Source: an uncultured Oligoflexia bacterium (GTDB lineage Bacteria > Bdellovibrionota > Bacteriovoracia > Bacteriovoracales > Bacteriovoracaceae). Taken from it: a DNA stretch of 55,481 nucleotides. How positions within the stretch are numbered: the first letter of the stretch is position 1; every line of letters starts with the position of its first letter. The translations under genes and the position numbers were made by a program. Below are positions 27,239 to 37,202 of this stretch, piece by piece. The notes beneath the pieces are model-generated. The model was not told the DNA's origin, made no database searches, and was given only the letters and a program-made list of their open reading frames with translations. The DNA lies in assembly GCA_913058265.1 (NCBI GenBank), contig CAJXPQ010000017.1:1-55481 (forward strand), given 5' to 3'.

Positions 27239-27337
27239 ATTCATTTAGTAAGGGCTTGTCGACTGAAGTAGGGGGTTCTTACCCGTATTTGCAATCTTAA
27301 GTTTTAAGAATAAAATAGTTAATAAAGGCGAGCTATA

Positions 27338-27727
27338 ATGAAAACGATTCATCTTATATTACTAGTGACTTTAGTGGGATGTGCCTCAAAGCCTGTTCTG
27401 TATCCTAATACTAAATATAAAGCAGTGGGTAAGGAGAAGGCAAAGAAGGATGTCAATATGTGTATGAGTGACGCTGAAGAGTTCCTAGAGTCTAGTAAAG
27501 GCAAACAAATTGCTAAGGGAGCAGCTGCTGGTGGAATCATTGGTGCTGTTGTAGGTGGTGTTACGGGATTGCTTACAGGAGATGTTAAAGGAGCTATGAC
27601 AAGGAGTACCGCGATCTATGGTGTAGCTGGTGCTACAGGAGCTGCAATAAGCCCAGATCGTCTCAGGCAAACATATACTAATAAATGCTTGGGTGATAAG
27701 GGCTATAAAGTCTTAGGTTGGGATTAA
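27338..27727 (+). CDS. Lipoprotein with glycine-zipper segment
   Basis: 129 residues. Lipobox LVGC with Cys15. Residues about 60-85 form a glycine zipper (AKGAAAGGIIGAVVGGVTGLLTG) and a second Gly/Ala-rich stretch follows (IYGVAGATGAAIS). Cysteines at NMCMS and NKCLG may form a disulfide. Such lipoproteins sit in the outer membrane facing the periplasm and often affect envelope integrity. Function unknown. Confidence 0.8.
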   Translation: MKTIHLILLVTLVGCASKPVLYPNTKYKAVGKEKAKKDVNMCMSDAEEFLESSKGKQIAKGAAAGGIIGAVVGGVTGLLTGDVKGAMTRSTAIYGVAGATGAAISPDRLRQTYTNKCLGDKGYKVLGWD

Positions 27728-27749
27728 TTACATCAATCTTAGCAGTCAG

Positions 27750-29045
27750 CTATTTAACCAACCCTTTTTTCTTCTTTCTAAAGAAGTGCTTGTGAGAGTG
27801 CTTTTTTTCTGGCGTAGTACTTTGAGGTTCATTACTTTTATTGGGTGATTTTCCTCGAGAATTTCTTCCAGCTGGTCTTGGAGCTCTAGAGGGAACTGGT
27901 TTCCCAGCAACACCATGAAATTCATGATTGACATCAACTGGAATTTTCATTTTTATAAATCTTTCAATATCTTTTAAGAATTTCAGCTCTTCTGGGTCAC
28001 AGAAACCAATCGCAACACCTTCTCTTCCGGCACGAGCAGTTCGACCAATCCTGTGGACATAGCTTTCAGGATCGTTAGGCAGTTCATAATTTATAACATG
28101 AGTCACGTGCGGAACATCAATTCCACGAGCAGCAATATCTGTTGCCACTAGAATTTTAAGCTTTCCTGAGCGAAAACTTCCCAGAGCCTTCTCTCTTGCA
28201 TTTTGAGATTTATTCCCATGAATCGCCGCAGCTTGGATGCTGGACTTCTCTAGTTGAGTTACAACTCTGTTAGCGCCATGCTTTGTTCTGGTAAATATGA
28301 GGACACTCTTTACTTCTTCTCGAGCAAGTATACTTTTTAATAAAGCTGGTTTATTTGACTTTGCTACAAGATTTATTGATTGGTCTATTTTTTCTACCGT
28401 AGTCGCTTGTGGAGTAATCTCAACTTTTTTAGGATTAACTAGAAGTGAAGTCGCGAGGCTGCTGATTGTATCAGGCATTGTCGCAGAAAATAAAAGAGTT
28501 TGTTTCTTCTTTGGAAGCTTTGCAATTACTTTTTTTACATCTCTAAAAAATCCCATATCCAGCATTCTATCGGCTTCATCGAGAACAAAGATCTCAATAT
28601 CACCTAGCTTAATATATCCTTCACTCATTAGATCTAATAGTCTGCCGGGAGTAGCTACAAGAATATCAACTCCCTGTTTCATCGTTTTAATTTGTGGTGA
28701 TTTACCAACTCCGCCAAAGACAACAGTAGTCGAGACTCTTAGACCTCTACTATAAGATCTAATATTCTCTTCAATTTGTGATGCAAGCTCTCTTGTCGGA
28801 GTAAGTATCAACACTCTTGCATGGCTCGACTTCACTTTAACTGAATTTTTTGCAAGGTGATTTATTATCGGTAGTGAAAATGCTGCAGTTTTACCTGTAC
28901 CTGTTTGTGCTATTCCTAAGAGGTCTTTACCCTCAAGGAGGTGTGGTATTGACTGAGCTTGGATAGGTGTTGGTGTTGTGTAGCCTTTATTGCGAAGGGC
29001 TTTTTGTATTGAGGGTAATAAATCAAGGGATTCAAAATCTGACAT
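27750..29045 (-). CDS. DEAD-box RNA helicase, RhlE-like
   Basis: 431 residues with all motifs: Q motif near 26-30, AQTGTGKT 46-53, PTRELA 83-88, DEAD 156-159, SAT 187-189, and HRIGRTARAGR around 330. The C-terminal 60 residues are basic, rich in Arg, Lys, Ser and Pro (RAPRPAGRNSRGKSPNK), ending HKHFFRKKKKG, a typical RNA-binding tail of RhlE/SrmB-type proteins. ATP-dependent unwinding of rRNA or mRNA structures in the cytoplasm. Convergent with the glycine-zipper lipoprotein gene (22 bases apart). Confidence 0.93.
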   Translation of the reverse strand: MSDFESLDLLPSIQKALRNKGYTTPTPIQAQSIPHLLEGKDLLGIAQTGTGKTAAFSLPIINHLAKNSVKVKSSHARVLILTPTRELASQIEENIRSYSRGLRVSTTVVFGGVGKSPQIKTMKQGVDILVATPGRLLDLMSEGYIKLGDIEIFVLDEADRMLDMGFFRDVKKVIAKLPKKKQTLLFSATMPDTISSLATSLLVNPKKVEITPQATTVEKIDQSINLVAKSNKPALLKSILAREEVKSVLIFTRTKHGANRVVTQLEKSSIQAAAIHGNKSQNAREKALGSFRSGKLKILVATDIAARGIDVPHVTHVINYELPNDPESYVHRIGRTARAGREGVAIGFCDPEELKFLKDIERFIKMKIPVDVNHEFHGVAGKPVPSRAPRPAGRNSRGKSPNKSNEPQSTTPEKKHSHKHFFRKKKKGLVK

Positions 29046-29153
29046 AGAAGTTCCGTTTGTATTTTCATAACCTAATCTAAATACTGGTTATGAAAGTTAA
29101 TAAAACAGATGTATTCAGATATGACTGCACTTTCGACTAATTTTTACCTTAAG

Positions 29154-29846
29154 TCAATATTCGCTCTTGAGAATCTTATAGAAGCTTTCTTCACAAGTTG
29201 TAATCTCACCTGTGAGACGATCTTTAACTTCGCCTATGGTTGCTGGTATTGAGGTGTCTAAGAGATTAAAAGTAGACAAGCTCTCTATTAGCTTCACCGC
29301 AACGTCTGCGATCGCATTATTTCGTTTTTCATTGGTACAACTGGCAGCTGGCACATGAAAAAAAGTATAAGGTAGGTCTAGTTTATCGAGGGCATGGTAA
29401 GTTGTATTATTACAAACAAAACTACCTGCGCTATTAGAAATAAAAGCATATTTTTTTTGTTCTGCAGATAAAGTACAATAGGCTTTATCAATAGGTAGAG
29501 TTACGCCAATACTTTCAGGTCCGTTAGGAATTATAGTGGTATTATTTCTTTCAATTCCATCGTTGTCAGGGCCATAGCTCTTATCTCGGTTTATTCCACG
29601 AGTTTCAATCTTTAGCTTCTTACATCCAGCTTCACCCAGTGAAATCACAGCATCAGCTGGCTTATCAAGGCCGTGAATACAGTCTCTTAAGACTTCAAAC
29701 CCTTTATCATACACCGTAGGGATCTGACATAAGGTAATTCTCACCTTAGATGTATCTATCGTATCTGCTATTAGCTTTGCAATAACTTCGGAGTTGTTAG
29801 TTGGTTTCCCACCGAAAGGATCAAAGTAACTTATTAAAATATTCAT
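29154..29846 (-). CDS. pcp: Pyroglutamyl peptidase I (C15)
   Basis: 230 residues from the ATG at 29846, chosen because GGAGG stands 8 bases before it and MNILISYFDPFGGKPTNNSEVI is the canonical start of the family. A longer frame from 29900 would add 18 residues that resemble a signal peptide (ending EAFS) but has no ribosome site. The catalytic triad is present: Glu in SLGEAG, Cys in NSAGSFVCN, His in FFHVPA. It removes N-terminal pyroglutamate from peptides. If the longer start is used it would be exported, which is unusual. Confidence 0.85.
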   Translation of the reverse strand: MNILISYFDPFGGKPTNNSEVIAKLIADTIDTSKVRITLCQIPTVYDKGFEVLRDCIHGLDKPADAVISLGEAGCKKLKIETRGINRDKSYGPDNDGIERNNTTIIPNGPESIGVTLPIDKAYCTLSAEQKKYAFISNSAGSFVCNNTTYHALDKLDLPYTFFHVPAASCTNEKRNNAIADVAVKLIESLSTFNLLDTSIPATIGEVKDRLTGEITTCEESFYKILKSEY

Positions 29847-30038
29847 TGAGAATGCCTCCAAAGAGAATAGTGAGCACCCTAGTATTATCCAAGCTTTCAT
29901 TAGGCTTTTATAGACTTATCTGAGGTCGATTGGCCTGTAGGCTTGTAAAAATTACCATTTATGAGCCTCGTTATTAATCTACAGGGCACTTATTTTGTGA
30001 TAGAATTAACTACAACTCAGTATTGAACGGGCGCTAGG

Positions 30039-30440
30039 ATGGGATTCTTTGTAACGGTTATTATTTTATCTGTATTTTTTTCCTTGATGTACTACCTCAT
30101 GAAATCAAAATCAGTTTACCTTGGATACAAAACAATTTACGGTGTCGGCGGACATGGAATAAAAAAAGTCTATGGTCTAATGGATGTGGCTTTTTATCAC
30201 TGGGGAAGTACGGATGTATTTGCAGATGGCAACGATTCTTACCTTGGGTTTTATGGAACGATTACGGTACCTAGAGATACAAAACTAGACTTTTTAAACG
30301 ATCTATTTGATCAAGTTGAAATTGAAGATGTTTCTAATGATAAATCACTCATAAGTGTTAAAAAAGAGGGTGTCTTTATTGGGGGAGACGAGTTTAAACA
30401 GCTTCTTGAAGTATTTGATCGAAAAATGTTGGAGCTATAG
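30039..30440 (+). CDS. Membrane-anchored protein of unknown function
   Basis: 133 residues. One N-terminal membrane helix (residues 4-22) followed by a soluble domain of about 110 residues with many aromatic strands (VYLGYKTIYGVGG, VAFYHWGSTDVFADG). A terminal helix LLEVFDRKMLEL follows. No family recognised. It stands alone with a terminator after it. Confidence 0.6.
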   Translation: MGFFVTVIILSVFFSLMYYLMKSKSVYLGYKTIYGVGGHGIKKVYGLMDVAFYHWGSTDVFADGNDSYLGFYGTITVPRDTKLDFLNDLFDQVEIEDVSNDKSLISVKKEGVFIGGDEFKQLLEVFDRKMLEL

Positions 30441-30478
30441 GTGAGTATATTGTTTCTATAAAGTATAATCAGGAAATG

Positions 30479-30511
30479 AAAGCCTTATCTAGCCAGCTAG
30501 GCTTTTTTTTT
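30479..30511 (+). terminator. Rho-independent terminator
   Basis: AAAGCCT at 30479-30485 pairs with AGGCTTT at 30499-30505 around a 13-base loop that holds an inner CTAGC/GCTAG dyad, followed by eight or more T. It ends the transcript of the membrane-anchored protein upstream of the formaldehyde operon. Confidence 0.9.
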
Positions 30512-30550
30512 ATCCAAAATTCCTTTATACTCTACCAATCTAAAATTTAA

Positions 30551-31672
<1,122 letters not shown>

Positions 31673-31680
31673 AGGCGTAG

Positions 31681-32514
31681 ATGAATATAGAAATTGTAAA
31701 AAAGAATAAAACATTTGATGGTGAGACTATCTTTTATCGACATCAATCCACTTTCACTAAAACGCCAATGAATTTTTCGGCGTTCTTACCTGCGAGTAAA
31801 AAAATAGATAGTGCTATCATTTGGTTGTCTGGACTAACATGTACGGAAGAGAATTTTATTGTTAAGGCGGGTGCACAAAACTATTTGAAAAATACAAATA
31901 CGATGATTATTTGTCCTGATACTTCTCCGCGCGAACTGAGTTTGCCAGAAGAGCATGATTCTTATGACTTTGGATCAGGAGCTGGCTTTTATTTAAATGC
32001 GACAACTGAGGGATATAGCGATCACTATCAAATGTATGATTATATTTCTATAGAGCTAATTTCTATTTTAAAAGATTACTTCAAAGTAGATAAAGTTTCT
32101 ATCACTGGACATTCAATGGGTGGACATGGGGCCTTGGTCCTTGGACTCAGAGAGAAGGATTTGTTTGCATCAGTTTCTGCCTTTTCACCAATTGTTAATC
32201 CGACAAATTGTGAATGGGGCAAGAAAGCATTTAAAGGCTATCTTGGTACAGTAAACGAGGAAGCAAAAAGATACGACGCAACAGAACTATTAAAACAAGG
32301 GCATATAAGGGGTGACTCCATTTTAATTGATCAGGGATTAGATGATGAATTTTACCCGGACCAGCTATTAACTCAAAAACTTGAGAGTACTGCTAAAGAA
32401 GTAGGACAAGACTTAAAGGTGAATTACCGCGAAGGGTATGACCATAGTTACTTTTTTATTTCAACTTTTATAGAGAGCCATATTCGTTTTCATATAGAAC
32501 ATTTAAATAAATAA
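31681..32514 (+). CDS. frmB: S-formylglutathione hydrolase
   Basis: 277 residues, esterase D family. Nucleophile Ser145 in GHSMGGHGALV, Asp near 221 in LIDQGLDDEF, and His near 256 in GYDHSYFFI form the triad. The oxyanion-hole region LSGLTCTEENF is present. It hydrolyses S-formylglutathione to formate and glutathione in the cytoplasm. Directly downstream of the class III ADH in one operon with a GAGG ribosome site. No formaldehyde-responsive FrmR gene is near, so regulation is unknown. Confidence 0.95.
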   Translation: MNIEIVKKNKTFDGETIFYRHQSTFTKTPMNFSAFLPASKKIDSAIIWLSGLTCTEENFIVKAGAQNYLKNTNTMIICPDTSPRELSLPEEHDSYDFGSGAGFYLNATTEGYSDHYQMYDYISIELISILKDYFKVDKVSITGHSMGGHGALVLGLREKDLFASVSAFSPIVNPTNCEWGKKAFKGYLGTVNEEAKRYDATELLKQGHIRGDSILIDQGLDDEFYPDQLLTQKLESTAKEVGQDLKVNYREGYDHSYFFISTFIESHIRFHIEHLNK

Positions 32515-32588
32515 GGATTTACCTATGTATTAGGTATAATTAATGAGAAAGTGATAAAACCTAAAGCAATCTAATCAAAGGAATAAAC

Positions 32589-32714
32589 ATGGCCAAGGGA
32601 AGAGATAAGCAAACCGACAAGGCTCAAAATAAAGATAAGAAAAAATTATCTATTAAAGAGAAGAGAAAAAAGAAAAACGAAAAGAATGAGAAAAAAGGTT
32701 TCGGCCAAGATTAA
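32589..32714 (+). CDS. 41-residue lysine-rich small protein
   Basis: AAGGA lies six to eight bases before the ATG. The product begins MAKGRDKQTDK and is more than one third lysine with no hydrophobic core, ending KKGFGQD; it must be unstructured and nucleic-acid binding or ribosome-associated. It sits 10 bases upstream of the RlmM-like methyltransferase, consistent with a shared transcript and an RNA-related role. No family is named. Confidence 0.6.
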   Translation: MAKGRDKQTDKAQNKDKKKLSIKEKRKKKNEKNEKKGFGQD

Positions 32715-32723
32715 GCATATAGC

Positions 32724-33719
32724 ATGTTAAATAATGAGCAATTTCTATTTTTTTGTACAAATATTGGAAATGAAAAACTTCTTAAAGAAGAGCTTCGTAT
32801 TTTTTATCCGGATTTTAACTTAAGTTATTCCAGAAAGGGCTTTTTAACATATAAGAACAAAGGCATTCAGTACGATTTGAATACTATTTCACAGTTAGAA
32901 CTGACTTTTTCAACTAGGACTGGTATCTGTGTTGGTAAGTCCACTCCAAGTAACTTGTTGGTTGATATTAAAAAAGACTGTGATGAATTACAACTCATGA
33001 TCGATAAGTGTTCAATTCATAGTTTTAGTATTAACACTGACTTTGAATTAGCTGCTTTTGATATTTTTCAACAAGAAATCAATGAATATACTCCTATTAA
33101 TAAAACAGTTATCGATATCATTGCTTTAAGCGAAAAAGAAATTTGGTATGGTGTACATAGAGTGGGGAAGCTTACCACCAATTACCCAAATTCTTATCTC
33201 GAAATCGACGTACCTCTTGATTCACCCTCTAGATCATATTTAAAAACAGCACAAGCTTGTGAATTATTTAATATTCCATTTAATCGAACTGATTGCTGGC
33301 TTGACTTTGGTAGTGCTCCTGGTGGAGCGAGTTATCTGTTGTTAAATAAGGGCGTTAAGGTTTGGGGTATTGATCCTGCAAAGATGAGTGATCTTATCTT
33401 AAAGCACGATAGCTATACACATATTACAAAGTCAGTTCAAGATCTTTCACAAGAAGATCTACCTTATCGAGATATTGATTGGGTACATGTTGATCTGAAT
33501 TTAAATCCAAATCAGGCGATAAAAGAAGTCCTAAGACTTATTAAAAAGTACAACTTTAGTATTAAAGGTATTCTTTTTACAGTTCAAGTCGTAAAGAGTG
33601 AGTACATAGAAAATCTGGAAGACTTTGAAGATGAGTTTTTCGAATGGGGCTTTACAAGCGTATTCAGCCGTCAAGTGCCCTCCCATAAAAATGAATATAT
33701 AATCTTAGCTAAAAAATAG
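32724..33719 (+). CDS. RlmM-like rRNA 2'-O-methyltransferase
   Basis: 331 residues. The N-terminal 150 residues begin FFCTNIGNEKLLKEEL, a THUMP-type RNA-binding pattern. The C-terminal half is an FtsJ-like methyltransferase: motif I CWLDFGSAPGGASYLLL (about 192-208), motif II KVWGIDPAK, and a Lys/Glu pair near the end (TVQVVKSEY, then SHKNEYIILAKK). This arrangement is that of RlmM, which methylates C2498 of 23S rRNA. The family identity is likely, the exact nucleotide is not proven. Confidence 0.75.
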   Translation: MLNNEQFLFFCTNIGNEKLLKEELRIFYPDFNLSYSRKGFLTYKNKGIQYDLNTISQLELTFSTRTGICVGKSTPSNLLVDIKKDCDELQLMIDKCSIHSFSINTDFELAAFDIFQQEINEYTPINKTVIDIIALSEKEIWYGVHRVGKLTTNYPNSYLEIDVPLDSPSRSYLKTAQACELFNIPFNRTDCWLDFGSAPGGASYLLLNKGVKVWGIDPAKMSDLILKHDSYTHITKSVQDLSQEDLPYRDIDWVHVDLNLNPNQAIKEVLRLIKKYNFSIKGILFTVQVVKSEYIENLEDFEDEFFEWGFTSVFSRQVPSHKNEYIILAKK

Positions 33720-33844
33720 TTAGCTCTTTGCTGGGCGTCATTGGCATAAGTTATGCGGGTGATAGTAATTATCTATTGGTGTAAAAATACATAGTATCTT
33801 AATATTTTCTTAAATTAAATAACCACATAAAAAGTAGGTACGAA

Positions 33845-36085
33845 ATGATTATGACAAAGCTCATCGTTTCATCTGTTTTGGTCTTCTCGCTATTGGGATG
33901 TGCTACAGGAACAAATGATTCAGCAAAAAATGAAAAGCAGTATGCGGAAGGACAGCCAAAACCAGTTTCTTTTTGGTGGCCTGATCGCCTTGATCTAACT
34001 CCACTAAGACAGCATTCAGCCGAATCCAGTCCAATGGATAAAAGATTTAACTATGGTAAAGAATTTGAAAAATTAAACTTAAAAGTAGTTAAAGCGGATA
34101 TTGAAAAAGTTTTAACAACATCACAAGATTGGTGGCCTGCAGATTGGGGGAATTATGGTCCCTTCTTTATTCGTATGGCATGGCATAGTGCGGGGACTTA
34201 CAGAGTCACTGATGGACGCGGTGGAGCCGCTGGTGGCCAGCATAGACTAGAGCCTCTAAATAGTTGGCCTGATAATGCTAACCTAGATAAAGCAAGAAGG
34301 TTGCTATGGCCTATTAAGATGAAGTACGGAGCCAAACTTTCTTGGGCCGATCTAATGGTTCTTGCAGGTAACGTATCTCTTGAATCAATGGGCTTTAATA
34401 CCTTCGGTTACGGTGGTGGACGTACAGATGATTGGGAACCAGATTTAGTTTATTGGGGATCCGAAACAAAGTTCTTAGCAAGTAAAAGACATGCGAAGGG
34501 GAAAAGAAAACTTAAAAAGCCTTTTGGTGCCACAAGAATGGGATTAATTTATGTTAACCCAGAAGGGCCAAACGGAGTCCCTGATCCACTATTAGCAGCT
34601 CAAGATATTCGTGAAAACTTTGCACGTATGGCAATGAATGACGAAGAAACAGCAGCTCTTATTGCTGGTGGACATACATTTGGTAAGGCCCATGGTGCTC
34701 ATAAACCAGAAGAATGTGTTGGTGCAGAACCTGCTGCAGCTGGAATTGAAGCTCAAGGTTTAGGTTGGAAAAATAAATGTGGAAAAGGTCACTCAGAAGA
34801 TACTGTTACAAGTGGTCTTGAAGGTGCTTGGTCTGCAGCTCCAACAATGTTCACTATGCAGTACTTAGAAAACCTTTATAATTTCAATTGGGTTACGACA
34901 AAAAGTCCTGCTGGTGCAACTCAGTGGATTCCGGAAAAAGGACAGGCCGCTAACTTAGTTCCTGATGCTCACGTTAAAGGAAAACGAAGTGCACCTATAA
35001 TGTTCACAACGGATATTGCCCTTAAAAAAGACCCATCATATGGAAAAATAACTAAAAGATGGTTAGAAAACCCTAAAGAGTTTGAACTTGCCTTTGCTAA
35101 GGCTTGGTATAAATTAACTCATAGAGATATGGGACCTAAAGGACGGTACCTTGGGGCAGACGTCCCTAGAGAAACTCTTTTATGGCAAGACCCTCTACCA
35201 AGAAGAAAATATAAAATGTTAAGTTCTAGTGAAGTCGCTGGATTGAAGAGAAAAGTTTTAGCCTCTGGGTTAACAACTCAAGAGCTTGTTAGAACTGCTT
35301 GGGCATCAGCTGCTTCATATAGAGGAACTGATATGAGAGGTGGAGCAAATGGCGCAAGAGTCAGGTTAGCACCTCAAAAAGATTGGGCGGTAAATAATCC
35401 AGCAGAGCTAACAAGAGTAATCTCAAAACTTGAAATGATTCAAAAAGAATCAAATCGAAGTGGAAAAAGAATTTCCCTTGCTGATTTGATCGTACTGGGT
35501 GGTACAGCTGCGGTTGAAAGGTCTGCTCAAATGGCGGGAGTGAAAGTGAAAGTAGCATTTAAAGGCGGGAGAGTTGATGCAACTCAAGCTCAGACAGAAG
35601 TTAAGTCTTTCTCTTTTCTTGAGCCACTTGCTGATCCGTTTAGAAATTACTACGGACCAAAGAATTTCATGTCACCGACTCAAAGTATGATTGATAGAGC
35701 GAATATGCTTGGAGTAACAGTTCCTGAAATGACAGTTCTTATTGGTGGAATGAGAGTGCTAGGTGCAAACACTGCAAACTCTCAGCATGGTGTCTTCACG
35801 GAAAACCCTGGAATTCTTTCTAATGATTTCTTTGTAAGTCTACTGGATATGTCTACAAGATGGCAAAAGTCTAAGACTGAGAAGGGGATTTACGAAGGTC
35901 TTGATAGAAAAACAGGAAAGTTAAAATGGACCGGTACAGCTGTTGACATTATCTTTGGATCTCATTCAGAACTTAGAGCAATAGCAGAAGTTTATGGATC
36001 GAACGATGGTAAAACAAAAATGGTTAAAGACTTTGCTCAGGCCTGGACAAAAATCATGCAAAATGATCGATTTGATTTAAAATAA
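33845..36085 (+). CDS. katG: Catalase-peroxidase KatG with lipoprotein signal
   Basis: 746 residues, normal KatG length plus a 19-residue lipoprotein signal ending LLGC (Cys19). Distal haem pocket Arg110, Trp113 and His114 in [11 protein letters not shown]; Tyr236 in [10 protein letters not shown] and Met262 in RMAMND complete the Trp-Tyr-Met adduct required for catalase activity; the proximal His277 is in [10 protein letters not shown]. It converts hydrogen peroxide to water and oxygen and also acts as peroxidase. The signal predicts an exported, lipid-anchored enzyme, unlike cytoplasmic KatG of E. coli and closer to periplasmic KatP-type proteins. No OxyR gene is adjacent. Confidence 0.95.
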   Translation: MIMTKLIVSSVLVFSLLGCATGTNDSAKNEKQYAEGQPKPVSFWWPDRLDLTPLRQHSAESSPMDKRFNYGKEFEKLNLKVVKADIEKVLTTSQDWWPADWGNYGPFFIRMAWHSAGTYRVTDGRGGAAGGQHRLEPLNSWPDNANLDKARRLLWPIKMKYGAKLSWADLMVLAGNVSLESMGFNTFGYGGGRTDDWEPDLVYWGSETKFLASKRHAKGKRKLKKPFGATRMGLIYVNPEGPNGVPDPLLAAQDIRENFARMAMNDEETAALIAGGHTFGKAHGAHKPEECVGAEPAAAGIEAQGLGWKNKCGKGHSEDTVTSGLEGAWSAAPTMFTMQYLENLYNFNWVTTKSPAGATQWIPEKGQAANLVPDAHVKGKRSAPIMFTTDIALKKDPSYGKITKRWLENPKEFELAFAKAWYKLTHRDMGPKGRYLGADVPRETLLWQDPLPRRKYKMLSSSEVAGLKRKVLASGLTTQELVRTAWASAASYRGTDMRGGANGARVRLAPQKDWAVNNPAELTRVISKLEMIQKESNRSGKRISLADLIVLGGTAAVERSAQMAGVKVKVAFKGGRVDATQAQTEVKSFSFLEPLADPFRNYYGPKNFMSPTQSMIDRANMLGVTVPEMTVLIGGMRVLGANTANSQHGVFTENPGILSNDFFVSLLDMSTRWQKSKTEKGIYEGLDRKTGKLKWTGTAVDIIFGSHSELRAIAEVYGSNDGKTKMVKDFAQAWTKIMQNDRFDLK

Positions 36086-36105
36086 GTTAAATGTTTTTAA
36101 TTAAG

Positions 36106-36131
36106 GGTGCTGCTATAATCTAAGCAGCACC
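36106..36131 (+). terminator. Hairpin after katG, T-poor terminator
   Basis: GGTGCTGCT (36106-36114) pairs perfectly with AGCAGCACC (36123-36131) across 8 bases. It stands 21 bases after the katG stop but is followed by TCATATTTATT, not a clean T run, so it may act as a 3' stabilising hairpin or weak terminator. Confidence 0.65.
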
Positions 36132-36211
36132 TCATATTTATTAAATCAAACAGATTTCTAAGAGGTTAATATTTAATCCTTATTGGGTGTAATATTGAAT
36201 TAAATTATTTG

Positions 36212-36290
36212 CTTTGAGGCAAACTCAAAGGAGCTACATTACCTCGAAAATCGGTCAGAAGAAGAAGCAACTTTTCTGATCTTCAGAAAA
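36212..36290. repeat. Two dyads upstream of the arsenic operon promoter
   Basis: CTTTGAG/CTCAAAG (36212-36218 and 36224-36230) and TTTTCTGA/TCAGAAAA (36272-36279 and 36283-36290), each a perfect inverted repeat with a 3-5 base centre. They lie before the -35 box at 36324 and could be operators for a second regulator or hairpins in a leader from another promoter. Confidence 0.45.
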
Positions 36291-36323
36291 TCAACAGTAA
36301 ATAATGATATTATAAGCTAAATC

Positions 36324-36355
36324 TTGACTCGGTACTATAGTACGGAGTATATAGT
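36324..36355 (+). promoter_or_regulatory. mer-type operator/promoter of the arsenic operon
   Basis: TTGACT (36324-36329), then a dyad ACTCGGTAC-TATA-GTACGGAGT filling an over-long spacer, then TATATA/TATAGT (36348-36355). The spacer is 18 or 20 bases depending on the -10 chosen. The core TTGACTC-GTAC-n4-GTACGGA matches the classical MerR-bound mer promoter of Tn21/Tn501, with its stretched spacer that MerR untwists on metal binding. The merR-like ATG (36362) lies 7 bases past the -10, so the mRNA is predicted leaderless, in agreement with the lack of a ribosome site. Confidence 0.85.
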
Positions 36356-36361
36356 GTCCCC

Positions 36362-36757
36362 ATGAATCAAAAACTAACTATTGGAAAGCTTGCTCTTGCC
36401 TCAGAAGTTGGAGTCGAGACTGTTCGCTTTTATGAAAGAAAGGGACTTATTAAGCAACCTGAAAAACAGGGGACGTTTCGACATTATCCAGATGAATTGA
36501 TTGCTAGAATTAAGTTTATTAAACGTGCCCAAGAACTAGGCTTTACACTTGCTGAGACTAAAGAATTATTAGAATTGAAAATCAAAAGTCACTCAAAGTG
36601 CGGTGATGTTCTTGAAAAAACTGAAAGAAAAATTTTTGAAATTAATAATAAAATCAAAGATCTAAAGCGCATGCAAAAGTCACTCAAGGGACTAGCGGAT
36701 TGCTGTGTTTCTGATGATATGCCACTTAGTGAATGCCCCATACTAGATTATTTTTAA
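36362..36757 (+). CDS. MerR-family metal-responsive regulator
   Basis: 131 residues. Winged helix-turn-helix IGKLALASEVGVETVRFYERKGLI (residues 7-30), second part FRHYPDELIARIKFIKRAQELGFTLAE, then the long dimer helix. Cys80, Cys114/115 and Cys125 fall at the spacing of the three mercury ligands of MerR (82, 117, 126 in Tn21), so thiophilic metal binding is expected. It should repress and, on metal binding, activate the stretched-spacer promoter in front of it. It heads arsC-acr3-arsH, where an ArsR would be usual. Whether it senses As(III), Hg(II) or another thiophilic ion cannot be read. Confidence 0.9.
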   Translation: MNQKLTIGKLALASEVGVETVRFYERKGLIKQPEKQGTFRHYPDELIARIKFIKRAQELGFTLAETKELLELKIKSHSKCGDVLEKTERKIFEINNKIKDLKRMQKSLKGLADCCVSDDMPLSECPILDYF

Positions 36758-36770
36758 AAAAGGATTAAAT

Positions 36771-37202
36771 ATGAAAAATGTATTATTTTTGTGTACAGGT
36801 AATTCCTGTCGTTCTCAGATGGCAGAGGGGTGGGGGAAGTCTCTTAAGGGAGATAAGTATAATTTTTTCTCTGCAGGCACAAAAAAACATGGTTTAAATC
36901 CTAATGCAGTAAAGGTAATGAGTGAGGTCAATATTGATATAAGCAGTCATGAATCTAATACTACAGATGAGTTTCCTGGGGTTAAAATGGATTATGTTTT
37001 TACTGTGTGCTCTGATGCTCATGAAAACTGTCCTTATTTTCCAGAGGGAAAGATTATTCATACGGGTTTTGATGATCCCCCAAGATTAACAAAAAATATG
37101 AGTGAGCCTGATCAAATCTTACCTATTTATAGAAGAGTTCGAGATGAAATTAAAGAGGTTGTTATGAATATAGAGAAGTATATTGGAGGTCATAATGAGT
37201 AA
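36771..37202 (+). CDS. arsC: Arsenate reductase, thioredoxin-coupled LMW-phosphatase type
   Basis: 143 residues. Nucleophile loop CTGNSCRS with Cys8, Cys13 and Arg14, the Cys80/Cys87 pair in VCSDAHENCPYFP and a TGFDDPP general-acid loop make the triple-cysteine relay of the S. aureus/B. subtilis-type enzyme. It reduces As(V) to As(III), and the resulting disulfide is reduced by thioredoxin. AAGGA precedes the ATG; 13 bases separate it from the MerR gene and its 3' end overlaps acr3 by 8 bases. The As(III) made is exported by Acr3. Confidence 0.95.
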   Translation: MKNVLFLCTGNSCRSQMAEGWGKSLKGDKYNFFSAGTKKHGLNPNAVKVMSEVNIDISSHESNTTDEFPGVKMDYVFTVCSDAHENCPYFPEGKIIHTGFDDPPRLTKNMSEPDQILPIYRRVRDEIKEVVMNIEKYIGGHNE

